Shown: positions 50,492 to 58,207, counted from the first letter of the stretch. The stretch: 64,000 bases of DNA from SZUA-35 sp965530755 (GCA_965530755.1 CBESNA010000016.1:1-64000), one strand, 5' to 3'. Translations and numbers: made by a program. The notes: generated by a model not told the origin, from the sequence alone.

Positions 50492-51880
50492 TCACCGGTC
50501 ACGGACCCGTTCCAACAACTGATCGACGAGCTCACCGAGGCGTCGCCGATCCTCCTCGGTGACGAGCTCGTCGAGCTCGTCTCGCATCAGTTCCAACTGG
50601 CCGATCATGGCGGACACATCTGGATCGTCGAATCTCCGCTCTGAGTCGTCGACCACGCCGACGATCATGCGAGCAAGCACTTCCAAGACCCTCGGCTCTG
50701 TGCGGGCGTATCGCCTGATCGGCTCGACGGCGGCATCGACGTACCCAGCGATGTCGGGCACGTCCGGCCTCAGGACGCGGCAGCCGTCGATCTCGGTGCA
50801 TCTCCCAGGGAGCGTCCGGCGATGAAGCGCCGTGAGAACCGCTCCGAGCCGAACGATGACTTCATTGGCCGTGTTGGGATCATTGATACCGGGCGAGAGA
50901 GCCCGAACTGCGATGTCGACCAACTGCACGATGCCGAACCCGATGTCCTGCTGCATGGTGCGGGTATCACCGATGCGCACGATCGTGGCCAGGTTCGCCT
51001 CCACCTGCTCCAGGTCGTCGTCGGTGGCGGGCCACACATACATCAATGGCGTTCCCTCCACGATGTAGGTCCCCACCGCAGCCGGGAGCAGCACCGAGCT
51101 CCCGGACGGCAGATTGCCGCCGAGATTTCCGATCTGCATCCCGGTGATCCAACCCGTGGCCGGAGCAAGCAGCACCGCTGCGCCTTCGGGAGGTTCGTCG
51201 GTGTCGTCGTTCCGGTCCAGCCCCACCGGAGCCGGTGACCGGTCTGGTGCGTCGACGACGAACACTCCCTTCTCTCCTGACGCCCGCTCCTCGAAAAGAG
51301 TGTCGATCGTCGTGAGCGTGACGTCGAGGATGCCGTCGGCAACCGATCCAACACGGAGGCCCTTCGCGGTGTGGTCGATCGAAGCCAACACGGCGACCAG
51401 TGAGCACACGGCGAAGACCAGAGCCAGAGCGATCGACAGCTGCGGTGTGAAGGCTCCTCGTCCCGATTCACCGGCCGACTGCACTTCGCGCAATACGAAC
51501 AGCGAATACGAAAACGTCCCGACGACGGTGCCCATGACGACCTGCTGAAAGCGGTCACCGAGGAAGCCCCGAAGGACCCGGGGCGAGAATTGACTCGCCG
51601 CCAACTGCACGGCCACGAGCGTCAGGGAGAAGACGATCGATGCAGCAGTGATCGTCCCGCCGGCGACGGCGGACAGGATCGATCGAGAACTCTCGACTGT
51701 CGAGCCGAACCACGACGGGAGGACGTCCTGGCCGATCTGGCGATCGACCCACACGGTGACCTGCGAGAGCACCAGACTCATGGCGACCATGAGTGACGGC
51801 ACAAAGAACAGACTCTGGGAGATCGCGTTCTGGATCGCTCCGAGACGAAGGAACCGGAGCGCGCTAGGGACCTCTTTCAC
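50492..51880 (-). CDS. DUF2254-family membrane protein
   Basis: 462 residues. Four membrane helices in the first 170 residues (about 22-42, 68-95, 115-133, 148-168). Family features: ASIVFSLTLVAVQLAASQFS, PRVLRGFLGDRFQQVVMG, and the soluble part with GYIQ-like ATGWITGMQIGNLGGNLPSG and RTMQQDIGFGIVQLVDIAVR followed by ALSPGINDPNTA. Function unknown. Its GTG start overlaps the stop of a 26-residue ORF (GTGA), suggesting coupled translation. Confidence 0.9.
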   Translation of the reverse strand: MKEVPSALRFLRLGAIQNAISQSLFFVPSLMVAMSLVLSQVTVWVDRQIGQDVLPSWFGSTVESSRSILSAVAGGTITAASIVFSLTLVAVQLAASQFSPRVLRGFLGDRFQQVVMGTVVGTFSYSLFVLREVQSAGESGRGAFTPQLSIALALVFAVCSLVAVLASIDHTAKGLRVGSVADGILDVTLTTIDTLFEERASGEKGVFVVDAPDRSPAPVGLDRNDDTDEPPEGAAVLLAPATGWITGMQIGNLGGNLPSGSSVLLPAAVGTYIVEGTPLMYVWPATDDDLEQVEANLATIVRIGDTRTMQQDIGFGIVQLVDIAVRALSPGINDPNTANEVIVRLGAVLTALHRRTLPGRCTEIDGCRVLRPDVPDIAGYVDAAVEPIRRYARTEPRVLEVLARMIVGVVDDSERRFDDPDVSAMIGQLELMRDELDELVTEEDRRRLGELVDQLLERVRDR

Positions 51881-51957
51881 AGTCCGCCCCGACGGTGGGT
51901 CGAGGACCTCTTGAGGTCGTCGTGGTGGACGTTTGCCATGCCGGATCCCTTGAGCAT
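51877..51957 (-). CDS. 26-residue basic peptide, leaderless, coupled to the DUF2254 gene
   Basis: Short ORF that ends on the DUF2254 start (GTGA). ATG 51957 is nine bases after GGGCAC, the same distance as in other SigB-type promoters here. The peptide is His/Arg/Lys-rich (HHDD, KRSSTHRR). It may serve mainly to bring ribosomes from a leaderless mRNA to the larger gene. Supported by geometry only. Confidence 0.45.
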   Translation of the reverse strand: MLKGSGMANVHHDDLKRSSTHRRGGL

Positions 51958-51966
51958 CCCCCCATG

Positions 51967-51990
51967 GTGCCCCACAGTCGTGCGGTCCAC
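51967..51990 (-). promoter_or_regulatory. SigB-type promoter of the small ORF-DUF2254 unit
   Basis: GTGG (51990-51987), 14-base spacer, GGGCAC (51972-51967), nine bases to ATG 51957. The -35 part is one base off the GTTG variant. Confidence 0.5.
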
Positions 51991-52021
51991 CTTCCCATCC
52001 ACGCTTGCCATCGGAACGCGA

Positions 52022-52051
52022 CGATCCCCGCTCATCGTTGAGCGGGGATCG
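52022..52051 (-). terminator. terminator hairpin after csbD
   Basis: A perfect 13-bp stem (52022-52034 with 52039-52051) and TCGT loop, about 30 bases past the csbD stop. No T tract. Confidence 0.7.
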
Positions 52052-52081
52052 GAGGTGGCGGGTCGAGACCCGCGCCGGGGC

Positions 52082-52276
52082 TCAGTCCTTGCCGGTGATC
52101 TTGTCCTTGAGCGAGTCGACGGCGTCGCGTGCGGCATCGGCAGCATCGCCGACCGCATCCTTGATCTTTCCGGCCGTTTCCTGGGCCTCGCCTTCGTTCT
52201 TCAAGTCCTGGTCGTTGGTGAGGTCGCCGGCTGCCTGCTTCACTCGGCCGACCGTCTTGTCTGCTTCTCCACTCAT
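52082..52276 (-). CDS. csbD: CsbD-family general stress protein
   Basis: 64 residues. The whole protein fits CsbD: SGEADKTVGRVKQAAGDLTN, KNEGEAQETAGKIKDAVGDA, and Lys at the end (LKDKITGKD). Hydrophilic and helical; CsbD is a SigB-controlled protein in Bacillus with unknown mechanism. AAGGAG lies before the ATG, and a SigB-type promoter is at 52337-52362. Confidence 0.93.
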   Translation of the reverse strand: MSGEADKTVGRVKQAAGDLTNDQDLKNEGEAQETAGKIKDAVGDAADAARDAVDSLKDKITGKD

Positions 52277-52336
52277 GAAGATCTCCTTCTCGTCAAGCCC
52301 GCCACGGAAGCGGGCACTTGTCTGATGAAGATCGGT

Positions 52337-52362
52337 GTGCCCGACGGTTGAGACGCTCAAAC
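52337..52362 (-). promoter_or_regulatory. SigB-type promoter of csbD
   Basis: GTTT (52362-52359), 16-base spacer, GGGCAC (52342-52337); leader of about 50 bases with a Shine-Dalgarno site. It overlaps the plus-strand promoter at 52347-52370. Confidence 0.7.
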
Positions 52363-52370
52363 CTGGGTAC
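52347..52370 (+). promoter_or_regulatory. SigB-type promoter of the small ORF-hemerythrin unit
   Basis: GTTG (52347-52350), 14-base spacer, GGGTAC (52365-52370), nine bases to ATG 52380. Identical elements and spacing to the promoter at 56580-56603. It shares bases with the csbD promoter on the other strand. Confidence 0.65.
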
Positions 52371-52379
52371 GACAATTCC

Positions 52380-52589
52380 ATGCCTACCCAGCCGCCCTCG
52401 ACCCGCCAGACTCGCCAGCTCCGCCTGTTCCCGTCGCGTCTGCGCCCCTCGGTCGAACAGCGTCGACGAGGCCTTGCATGGATCGGACGAGCTCGAGCAG
52501 CCCTGTCCGGCGAAACGTCACCCAGCACCCCATCAACACCCCCATCGACAACCCAATCAACACCCTCATCAACAAGGAGAAACCCGTGA
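52380..52589 (+). CDS. 69-residue Arg/Pro/Thr-rich peptide coupled to hemerythrin
   Basis: The ATG sits nine bases after a SigB-type -10, and the stop overlaps the hemerythrin GTG (GTGA). The first 45 residues are very basic (TRQTRQLRLFPSRLRP, RRRGLAWIGRARAAL). The last 20 are Ser/Thr/Pro repeats encoded by an imperfect CA-rich repeat (about 52525-52575). No family known. It could be a leader whose role is coupling, or a small stress peptide. Confidence 0.5.
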   Translation: MPTQPPSTRQTRQLRLFPSRLRPSVEQRRRGLAWIGRARAALSGETSPSTPSTPPSTTQSTPSSTRRNP

Positions 52590-53029
52590 CCATCTTCGAA
52601 GCCCTCCGAGAAGACCATGAGACGCAGCGAACCCTCATCGACATCCTCGTCGAGACGACCGGTGACAGCGAAGGTCGAAATGACCTGTTCGACAAGCTCC
52701 AGGTCGAACTCGACGCCCATGCCGGAGCCGAGGAGCGATACTTCTACGTGCCGCTCATGGAAGAAGACCTCACGCAGGACAACGCCCGTCACTCGGTGGC
52801 CGAACACAAAGAGCTCGACGACTATGTCGAGAAGCTCCGGGAGTACGACAAGTCCAGCTCGCAGTGGCTCCAGACCGCCCGGGAGCTACGAGAGCGCCTC
52901 CTTCACCACCTGGACGAGGAAGAAAAGGAAGTCTTTCCGGTTGCCGGCAAGGCTCTCACCGACGACCAGAAATCATCGCTGGCCGATGACTATCGGGCCG
53001 ACATGGAGCGTCGTCGCTCCAAAGGCTGA
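52586..53029 (+). CDS. hemerythrin HHE-domain protein
   Basis: 147 residues, four-helix bundle that binds a di-iron centre. Ligands visible in ALREDHETQ, DAHAGAEERYFY (HxxxE), VAEHKELDDYV and LLHHLDEEEKEVF. Probably handles oxygen or reactive oxygen/nitrogen species. GTG 52586 has AAGGAGA at good spacing and overlaps the small ORF. Expected to be SigB-controlled. Confidence 0.92.
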   Translation: MTIFEALREDHETQRTLIDILVETTGDSEGRNDLFDKLQVELDAHAGAEERYFYVPLMEEDLTQDNARHSVAEHKELDDYVEKLREYDKSSSQWLQTARELRERLLHHLDEEEKEVFPVAGKALTDDQKSSLADDYRADMERRRSKG

Positions 53030-53055
53030 AACTCGCGACCGGGCGGGACGAGCGA

Positions 53056-54435
53056 TCAGCTCGCAGCGACGGCGACGGTCTTGGCGTTGACGAACGCATG
53101 GATGCCCGTCTCGCTGAGTTCCCGTCCATAACCGGACACACCGATTCCGCCGAACGGAAGACGGGGGTCGGATGCCACCTTGGCGTTGACGAAACAGTTG
53201 CCGGTTTCCATACGAGTAGCCGCAATCGCCCGTCCCCGTTCGACGTCGCGGGTGAACACGGCGCCACCAAGTCCGAATCGGCTCGCATTCGCCAGCTCGA
53301 TTGCATCCTCCTCGCTCCGAGCGATCGTCACCGCGGCGACGGGCCCGAACAGCTCCTCGTCGAACGCCGGCATTCCTGGCTCGACTCCCGTCAACGCCGT
53401 CACGGGGTAGAAGGCTCCGGGGCCCTCCGGGATGCTGCCGCCGAAGAGCAAGTTCGCTCCAGCACCGACCGAGCGAACGACTTGGTCGTGCAGCTCATCG
53501 CGAAGGTCTGCCTTGGCCTGCGGCCCGACGTCGGTCGAGGGATCGAAGGGGTCGCCGACGACGCGGCGCTCCAGTTCTCCGGTGAATGCCTCGACGAACT
53601 CGTCGTGCACCTCATCGACGACGATGAATCGCTTTGCTGCGATGCAACTCTGGCCCGAATTCATGAGCCGACTGTCGGCGCAGACGGCGGCCGCCATGCC
53701 GACATCGGCATCGCTCAGCACGACATAGGCGTCACTGCCGCCCAGCTCGAGAACCGATGGCTTCAGATGCCGGCCCGCTTGGCCGGCCACCGCCCGGCCA
53801 GCACCCTCGCTACCGGTCAGGGTCACGGCTGCGATGCGGTCGTCGCCCACAATGGCCTCGATCCGGTCCGATGGCAACACCAGCGTTCGGAAGACGCCCT
53901 CCTCGGCCCCGGCGTCTCGGAACAGCTCCTCGATAGCCAGCGCCGATCCGGTCACCGATGACGCATGTTTCAGCACGCCGACGTTGCCGGCCATCAGCGT
54001 TGGCGCTGCGAATCGCAATACTTGCCACAGCGGAAAGTTCCATGGCATCACCGCGAGGACGGTGCCCAGCGGCTGGTACACGGTCCACGCTCTGTCGAGC
54101 TCGCTTTCGCGGGCGACGTCAGCCAACATCCGTTCTGCCTCGTCCGCGTAGAAGTCGCACACCCACGCGCACTTCTGGGCTTCGCCCTCCCCTTGGGCGA
54201 GCGGCTTGCCCATTTCCCTGGCCATGAGTACGGCCAGCTCACCCTGGCGCTTGCGCAACTCCTCCGCCACGTTCCTGAGGACGCCGGCGCGCTGATCGAA
54301 CGACGTTGTTGCCCACCGTCGCTGCACCGCCGTGGACTGATCGAGCATCTCGTTCACCTGCGCTTCGGAATGAACGTCGTAGGTCTCGAGTTGTTCGCCA
54401 GTCGCGGGGTTGATCGTGGTGATGGTGGTGTTCAT
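53056..54435 (-). CDS. NAD(P)-dependent aldehyde dehydrogenase, succinate-semialdehyde type
   Basis: 459 residues. The aldehyde-dehydrogenase fold is complete: VMPWNFPLWQVLRFAAPTLM, LTGSEGAGRAVAGQAGRHLK, catalytic Glu in SVLELGGSDAYVVL, catalytic Cys in NSGQSCIAAKRFIV, and PFGGIGVSGYGRELSETGIH. Closest to the YneI/succinate-semialdehyde dehydrogenase group. GGGAAG is nine bases before the ATG, as in the SigB-type promoters, but no good -35 is seen. Confidence 0.92.
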   Translation of the reverse strand: MNTTITTINPATGEQLETYDVHSEAQVNEMLDQSTAVQRRWATTSFDQRAGVLRNVAEELRKRQGELAVLMAREMGKPLAQGEGEAQKCAWVCDFYADEAERMLADVARESELDRAWTVYQPLGTVLAVMPWNFPLWQVLRFAAPTLMAGNVGVLKHASSVTGSALAIEELFRDAGAEEGVFRTLVLPSDRIEAIVGDDRIAAVTLTGSEGAGRAVAGQAGRHLKPSVLELGGSDAYVVLSDADVGMAAAVCADSRLMNSGQSCIAAKRFIVVDEVHDEFVEAFTGELERRVVGDPFDPSTDVGPQAKADLRDELHDQVVRSVGAGANLLFGGSIPEGPGAFYPVTALTGVEPGMPAFDEELFGPVAAVTIARSEEDAIELANASRFGLGGAVFTRDVERGRAIAATRMETGNCFVNAKVASDPRLPFGGIGVSGYGRELSETGIHAFVNAKTVAVAAS

Positions 54436-54645
54436 CCACCCATTCTTCCCGCCTTCTCGCGTACGCGCCCAACGGGCTCAGATCAGCTCGCGCCCTCCCA
54501 CTGCGGTGCGAGGTGGGCTACGAGTTCGACTTTGACCGGAGCTGGGTCGTCAAGTGATACGGACCGACCTAGTGAGAGGCCAGGGTCAACCCGACCACAG
54601 TGGCTTCGAGCGCCTGATCGTCGACCTTCTGCCAGCTGTTCGCGA

Positions 54646-54942
54646 TCATCGAGTCTCCATCGTCGGGATGGAACCGATGATCTCGTCAGCGCCATCGCCA
54701 CGGTCCCGAAATCGTTTCACGAGGATGGGGACGGCGACGGCGACAGCAAGGCTGAAGAGAACGATCTTCGCCCGGTTGCGCACGAAACTGACAGCGGCGA
54801 ACTTCGCGGCCGGGATGGCCGCGTCGGTCGCCAGCTCGGCAGCGTGCGATGCGACGACGCCGGTCACGCGGTCTGCGATCGAAGCGCCGTTTGCGGCGAT
54901 GTCGGACGTCAGGGCACTGGTGGTGAGGGTTGGTGAAATCAT
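54646..54942 (-). CDS. small membrane protein of unknown function, SigB-type promoter
   Basis: 98 residues. Ala-rich N-terminal helix (1-50), one membrane helix (about 58-76, AKIVLFSLAVAVAVPILV) and a short charged tail. No family recognised. It is supported as a gene by a promoter of the same class and spacing as its neighbours. The 210 bases between it and the aldehyde dehydrogenase gene hold nothing I can identify. Confidence 0.65.
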   Translation of the reverse strand: MISPTLTTSALTSDIAANGASIADRVTGVVASHAAELATDAAIPAAKFAAVSFVRNRAKIVLFSLAVAVAVPILVKRFRDRGDGADEIIGSIPTMETR

Positions 54943-54951
54943 GCGCCCGAT

Positions 54952-54976
54952 CTACCCGCCCAGACTCGGAACAAAC
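54952..54976 (-). promoter_or_regulatory. SigB-type promoter of the 98-residue membrane protein
   Basis: GTTT (54976-54973), 15-base spacer, GGGTAG (54957-54952), nine bases to ATG 54942. Confidence 0.65.
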
Positions 54977-55016
54977 GTCTTCTGGCCGGTCGAACGATGA
55001 CATCTAGAGAGGTCGT

Positions 55017-56570
55017 TCACGTGGCGGCCCACTGGTCGGCGGCGTCGGCGATCGCGACCTCGAGCACCTGGCTGGTGGTCGGGATTGCGAAGACTTGGGT
55101 TCTGGCTCGTTCGATGGGAATCTCGAAGTTCACGAGGCTGGTGGCTGTGGCAATGATCTCGTCGGCCAACGGTCCGTAGGCCGAACAACCGACGACGAGG
55201 CCGGTCGCCGGGTCGACCGCGACAACGACAAGCCCGTCGCGGAGCTCGTCCGTACTCGCGCAGGCCGTATCGGCATACTTCCCGACGCCGCGGATCAAGG
55301 GCCGCTCATCTGATGAGGCCGTCCCGACGTGGGCCGCCGGCGGGTCGGTGAACATCGCGTGGGGCATCGCCGATGACGTCGTTGACCAGGGCCGGCCAAG
55401 GATGTCAGCGGCCACGATCTCGGCATCGCGGTTTGCGCCATGCGTCCAGGGAAAAAGTCCGTTCAGGGCGCCGAGTATGCGGAGCCAACGGTGACCGATG
55501 ACGCGCCGCTGATCGTCAAGGTCTGGGATGCTGTCTGGCTGCAGTCCCGCGGAGGCGAGGCCGAGATCGGCCAGACGCGGTTGCTGGCCCGTTGCGATGA
55601 TGATCCTGTCGACCGAGAGCGCATCTCCATCACTGGTGTGTACGACATCGCAGTTGTCGTCGTGCTGCACTCGCTCGACCGTGGTGGACAGTCGGATGTC
55701 CATTCCGCGTGTGCGAAGCGCTCCGAGGTAGCCGGCGGCGACCTCGACATCGTGATCAGGCAGGAGCCGGTCGGCGTGGTCGAGCACCGTCACGTGACTC
55801 CCGAAGCTGCAGTAGACATCGGCCAGTTCGCAGCCAACTGGACCTGCGCCCACAATGGCGACAGTCGGCGGCCGGTCCGGGGAGGCAAGGGCATCGCATG
55901 CCGTCCAGATCCGGTCCCGTTCGAGTCCTTCGATGTCGGGAACGATCGGGGCCGTTCCGGTGGCGAGCAGGACGTGATCGCCATACCAGGCCGTGCCATC
56001 GGCCTCCACCAGGTTCGGTCCGATCAATGTGGCCCGTGAACGAACCGACTCGACACCGGCTTCGCTGAGCTCCCGAGCATGCTCTGTGTCGTCACGATGC
56101 TCGAACCCCACGACAGTGCAGCCGGCGTCCGCCAGCGCACGAGCGGCCGCCTCGCCCGCAGAACCGAGTCCGACCACGACCACATCGACGCGTTTGACTC
56201 GAGGGCGTTCGACCTGGGTGACGGTGCGACCGGCCACTCTCGACACTGCGAGTCGCTTCGCCAACGCCGAGACGATCATGAGGCCACGTCCGCGAAGGCT
56301 TTCGGTGCCGACCGAGGTCGGTGGCGCAAGGCCGTAGCCAGGACCGTCGTCTGTGACCACGAACTCGATCGTTTCGTCGTCCGCACGCATGGACACCTCG
56401 ACCGATCCGCCCTCGGACGAAGCTTCGATGGCGTTGGTGGCGACCTCGGTGGCGATGAGGAGCCAATCGGCCGCAGGTTCCTGCAGGTCGGCGAGATAGG
56501 AGCGAACCCGGGCGCGGAGCGACACCAGCTCGCTGGGGTCAGGCCGAAGAGTCAGGTGCAGGTGCGCCAT
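55017..56570 (-). CDS. fusion of GHKL (RsbW-like) kinase domain and flavin/NAD(P) oxidoreductase-like domain
   Basis: 517 residues. Residues 1-120 are an RsbW-like GHKL domain with an intact ATP site: Glu42 and Asn46 (N-box), DDGPG at 74-78, GRGLMIV at 94-100. From about 127 follows a pyridine-nucleotide-disulfide-oxidoreductase-like part: FAD motif VVVVGLGSAGE (130-140), ATG motif at 203-205, NAD(P) motif VGAGPVGCE (240-248) and a dimerisation domain (about 400-517). The redox CxxxxC is missing (about 30 residues lie where 50 or more are expected), the GD flavin contact reads GALNG, and the C-terminal His of HPT is Ile. Likely a redox or NADH sensor acting on a sigma partner switch. Start set by a SigB-type -10 nine bases upstream. 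Confidence 0.85.
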   Translation of the reverse strand: MAHLHLTLRPDPSELVSLRARVRSYLADLQEPAADWLLIATEVATNAIEASSEGGSVEVSMRADDETIEFVVTDDGPGYGLAPPTSVGTESLRGRGLMIVSALAKRLAVSRVAGRTVTQVERPRVKRVDVVVVGLGSAGEAAARALADAGCTVVGFEHRDDTEHARELSEAGVESVRSRATLIGPNLVEADGTAWYGDHVLLATGTAPIVPDIEGLERDRIWTACDALASPDRPPTVAIVGAGPVGCELADVYCSFGSHVTVLDHADRLLPDHDVEVAAGYLGALRTRGMDIRLSTTVERVQHDDNCDVVHTSDGDALSVDRIIIATGQQPRLADLGLASAGLQPDSIPDLDDQRRVIGHRWLRILGALNGLFPWTHGANRDAEIVAADILGRPWSTTSSAMPHAMFTDPPAAHVGTASSDERPLIRGVGKYADTACASTDELRDGLVVVAVDPATGLVVGCSAYGPLADEIIATATSLVNFEIPIERARTQVFAIPTTSQVLEVAIADAADQWAAT

Positions 56571-56579
56571 TGCCGAGCT

Positions 56580-56603
56580 GTACCCCCCTCTGCGCATTTC
56601 AAC
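56580..56603 (-). promoter_or_regulatory. SigB-type promoter of the kinase-oxidoreductase fusion gene
   Basis: GTTG (56603-56600), 14-base spacer, GGGTAC (56585-56580), nine bases to ATG 56570. Same elements and spacing as the promoter at 52347-52370. Confidence 0.65.
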
Positions 56604-56651
56604 CATCGTTCCCCGAATGACAACTTCTCTGCGTTTGACAGCCCGGGGTTT

Positions 56652-56677
56652 GTTTGCGCCTGGCATCAAGCGGGCAC
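56652..56677 (+). promoter_or_regulatory. SigB-type promoter of the second baeRF gene
   Basis: GTTT (56652-56655), 16-base spacer, GGGCAC (56672-56677), nine bases to ATG 56687. Divergent from the fusion-gene promoter. Confidence 0.7.
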
Positions 56678-56686
56678 ACCGTCTCC

Positions 56687-57676
56687 ATGCCTTTCCCACA
56701 CGCTGACCCGACGCATCCCGACCTCGCCGAACTGATCTGCGGGTCGGGCCCGTTCGCTTCGATCTTCCTCGCTCCCGGTTCGTCGGCCAAAGCCCGAGCT
56801 CGAGTGGTGATCGACCGAGTCCCGATCCCCGGGACCCACGCCGGAGCCGCCATCGCTGCCGTCGAGGACGAATCGGCGGAAAGTCAGGTGATCATCGTCG
56901 ACGGGGCGGCACAGGTGTGGCACTTCGACGTCGAGGATCCGTTCGCACTCGACCTTGCACGATTCGGCGATGTTCCGTCGCTCGGGCCGCTCTTGGAGAC
57001 CAGACAACTCACTGCGAGGCACGCCGTGGTGACCGTCGATGACGACGTCTTCGCTCTCACCGGGTTCGGTGCCGCCGAAAGTGCCACGGGAGCCGATCCG
57101 ATCTTCGAGGCGCTCGACCACCTCGGAGACGAGCTCGAACGCAGGTCGCCGGAAATGATTGCTCTCGTTGGACGTGAGGCCAGCGTCCTCGACACTGCGA
57201 CTCAGCTGCGGCGGCGGCTGAATCGGGCAACGATCAACCTCTACCCCACCGACGACATCGATGGTGACCTGATCGGCATCGCCGACCAGGTGGTGCGGGA
57301 CGCAGCCAGCCTCGCAGCAGAGAACCGAACCCATGAACTCGCACAGTTCCGACAAGCTCGAGAAGCCGGCCAGACCGTCGAGGGAGCCGAGACATTGACT
57401 GCGATCGAGTCCGGAGCGGTGCGTCGACTGCTCGTTCACGACGACCTCGTTGGTGCGGCGGCAGCGCCGGCCGCCCGCCTGGTCGACCGGGTGATTCACG
57501 CGGCTCTCGTCCACAACGTCGCCATCACCATGATCCCCAACGTCGCAGAGGGCCAGGGTCCTCGTAGTGGTGTCGGAGGCGTCCTGTCAGACGAAACCAT
57601 CCCCGCCACGAGCGATGTCCACGCCGCGTCCGACGACGAAGCATCCGACGATGCACCCATCGCCGCTCTTGGCTGA
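56687..57676 (+). CDS. Rv2629-like / baeRF family protein, second copy
   Basis: 329 residues. Same family as the protein at 42836, with little identity outside the core. Seen: FASIFLAPGSSAKARARVVI at the N-terminus, MIALVGREASVLDTATQLRR, GDLIGIADQVVRDAASLAAE, and a C-terminal eRF1-domain-3-like part (AVRRLLVHDDLVGAAA). Expected role: ribosome or peptidyl-tRNA handling in dormancy. Leaderless start after a SigB-type promoter. The tail (300-329) is acidic. Confidence 0.75.
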   Translation: MPFPHADPTHPDLAELICGSGPFASIFLAPGSSAKARARVVIDRVPIPGTHAGAAIAAVEDESAESQVIIVDGAAQVWHFDVEDPFALDLARFGDVPSLGPLLETRQLTARHAVVTVDDDVFALTGFGAAESATGADPIFEALDHLGDELERRSPEMIALVGREASVLDTATQLRRRLNRATINLYPTDDIDGDLIGIADQVVRDAASLAAENRTHELAQFRQAREAGQTVEGAETLTAIESGAVRRLLVHDDLVGAAAAPAARLVDRVIHAALVHNVAITMIPNVAEGQGPRSGVGGVLSDETIPATSDVHAASDDEASDDAPIAALG

Positions 57677-57695
57677 CGATGCAGGCGAGATTGGC

Positions 57696-57721
57696 GTTTC
57701 GTCGCTGTCGCTGTCGGGCAT
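57696..57721 (+). promoter_or_regulatory. SigB-type promoter of the PPOX-cytidine deaminase unit
   Basis: GTTT (57696-57699), 16-base spacer, GGGCAT (57716-57721), nine bases to ATG 57731. Confidence 0.7.
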
Positions 57722-57730
57722 GCCAGCGCC

Positions 57731-58207
57731 ATGACAACCAAAGATGACATCATCACCCTCCGGAAACTTGTGCCCGAGCACCGAGTCGCCATGCTGACCA
57801 CGAACGCTCCGTCAGGCGAATTGCACAGCCGCCCAACGAAAACACAGGAGATCGACGACGAAGGTCGCTTCTGGTTCATCGTGAGCTCCGAGGCCAACTG
57901 GGTGGCTGGTCTGTCTGCCGACGAACCAGTGAACCTCGGGTACACCGACGACGAGGATCGAACCTGGGTCTCCGTCGCCGGAACGGCACGTCTCCTCGAG
58001 GACAAGGCGAGAGTCGATCGTTATCGCGATCGTGGCGACACCAGTCGAATCGATGACGCCAACGTCCGACTGCTCCAGATCACACCAACGACGATCGAAT
58101 ACTGGGATGCCCCGTCCGGCCGTCTCCAGGCCATCGCGATGAAGGTGGCACGGACCATCGGCTCGCCGGAGAGCACCGTTGGCACATCCGGAACGCTGAG
58201 CGTCTGA
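57731..58207 (+). CDS. PPOX-class flavin-binding protein (general stress protein 26-like)
   Basis: 158 residues. Split-barrel FMN-binding fold: RVAMLTTNAPSGELHSRPTK, GRFWFIVSSEANWVAGL, VNLGYTDDEDRTWVSVAGTA. Closest to the GSP26 group of pyridoxamine-phosphate-oxidase-like proteins, which bind flavins and answer to stress. Leaderless start; the stop overlaps the cytidine deaminase start (TGATG). Confidence 0.88.
   Translation: MTTKDDIITLRKLVPEHRVAMLTTNAPSGELHSRPTKTQEIDDEGRFWFIVSSEANWVAGLSADEPVNLGYTDDEDRTWVSVAGTARLLEDKARVDRYRDRGDTSRIDDANVRLLQITPTTIEYWDAPSGRLQAIAMKVARTIGSPESTVGTSGTLSV

Noticed and set aside
52525..52575. CA-rich imperfect repeats as a possible CRISPR or microsatellite
   Set aside because: Units are short, irregular and lie inside the 69-residue ORF; no spacers.
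53056..54560. SigB-type promoter for the aldehyde dehydrogenase
   Set aside because: GGGAAG lies nine bases before the ATG, but no GTT(T/G) is found 14-16 bases upstream, so it was not listed.
54483..54701. 72-residue minus-strand ORF between the aldehyde dehydrogenase and small membrane protein genes
   Set aside because: Overlaps the start of neither gene in a meaningful way, has no promoter or ribosome site, and is Arg/Ser-rich like other shadows.
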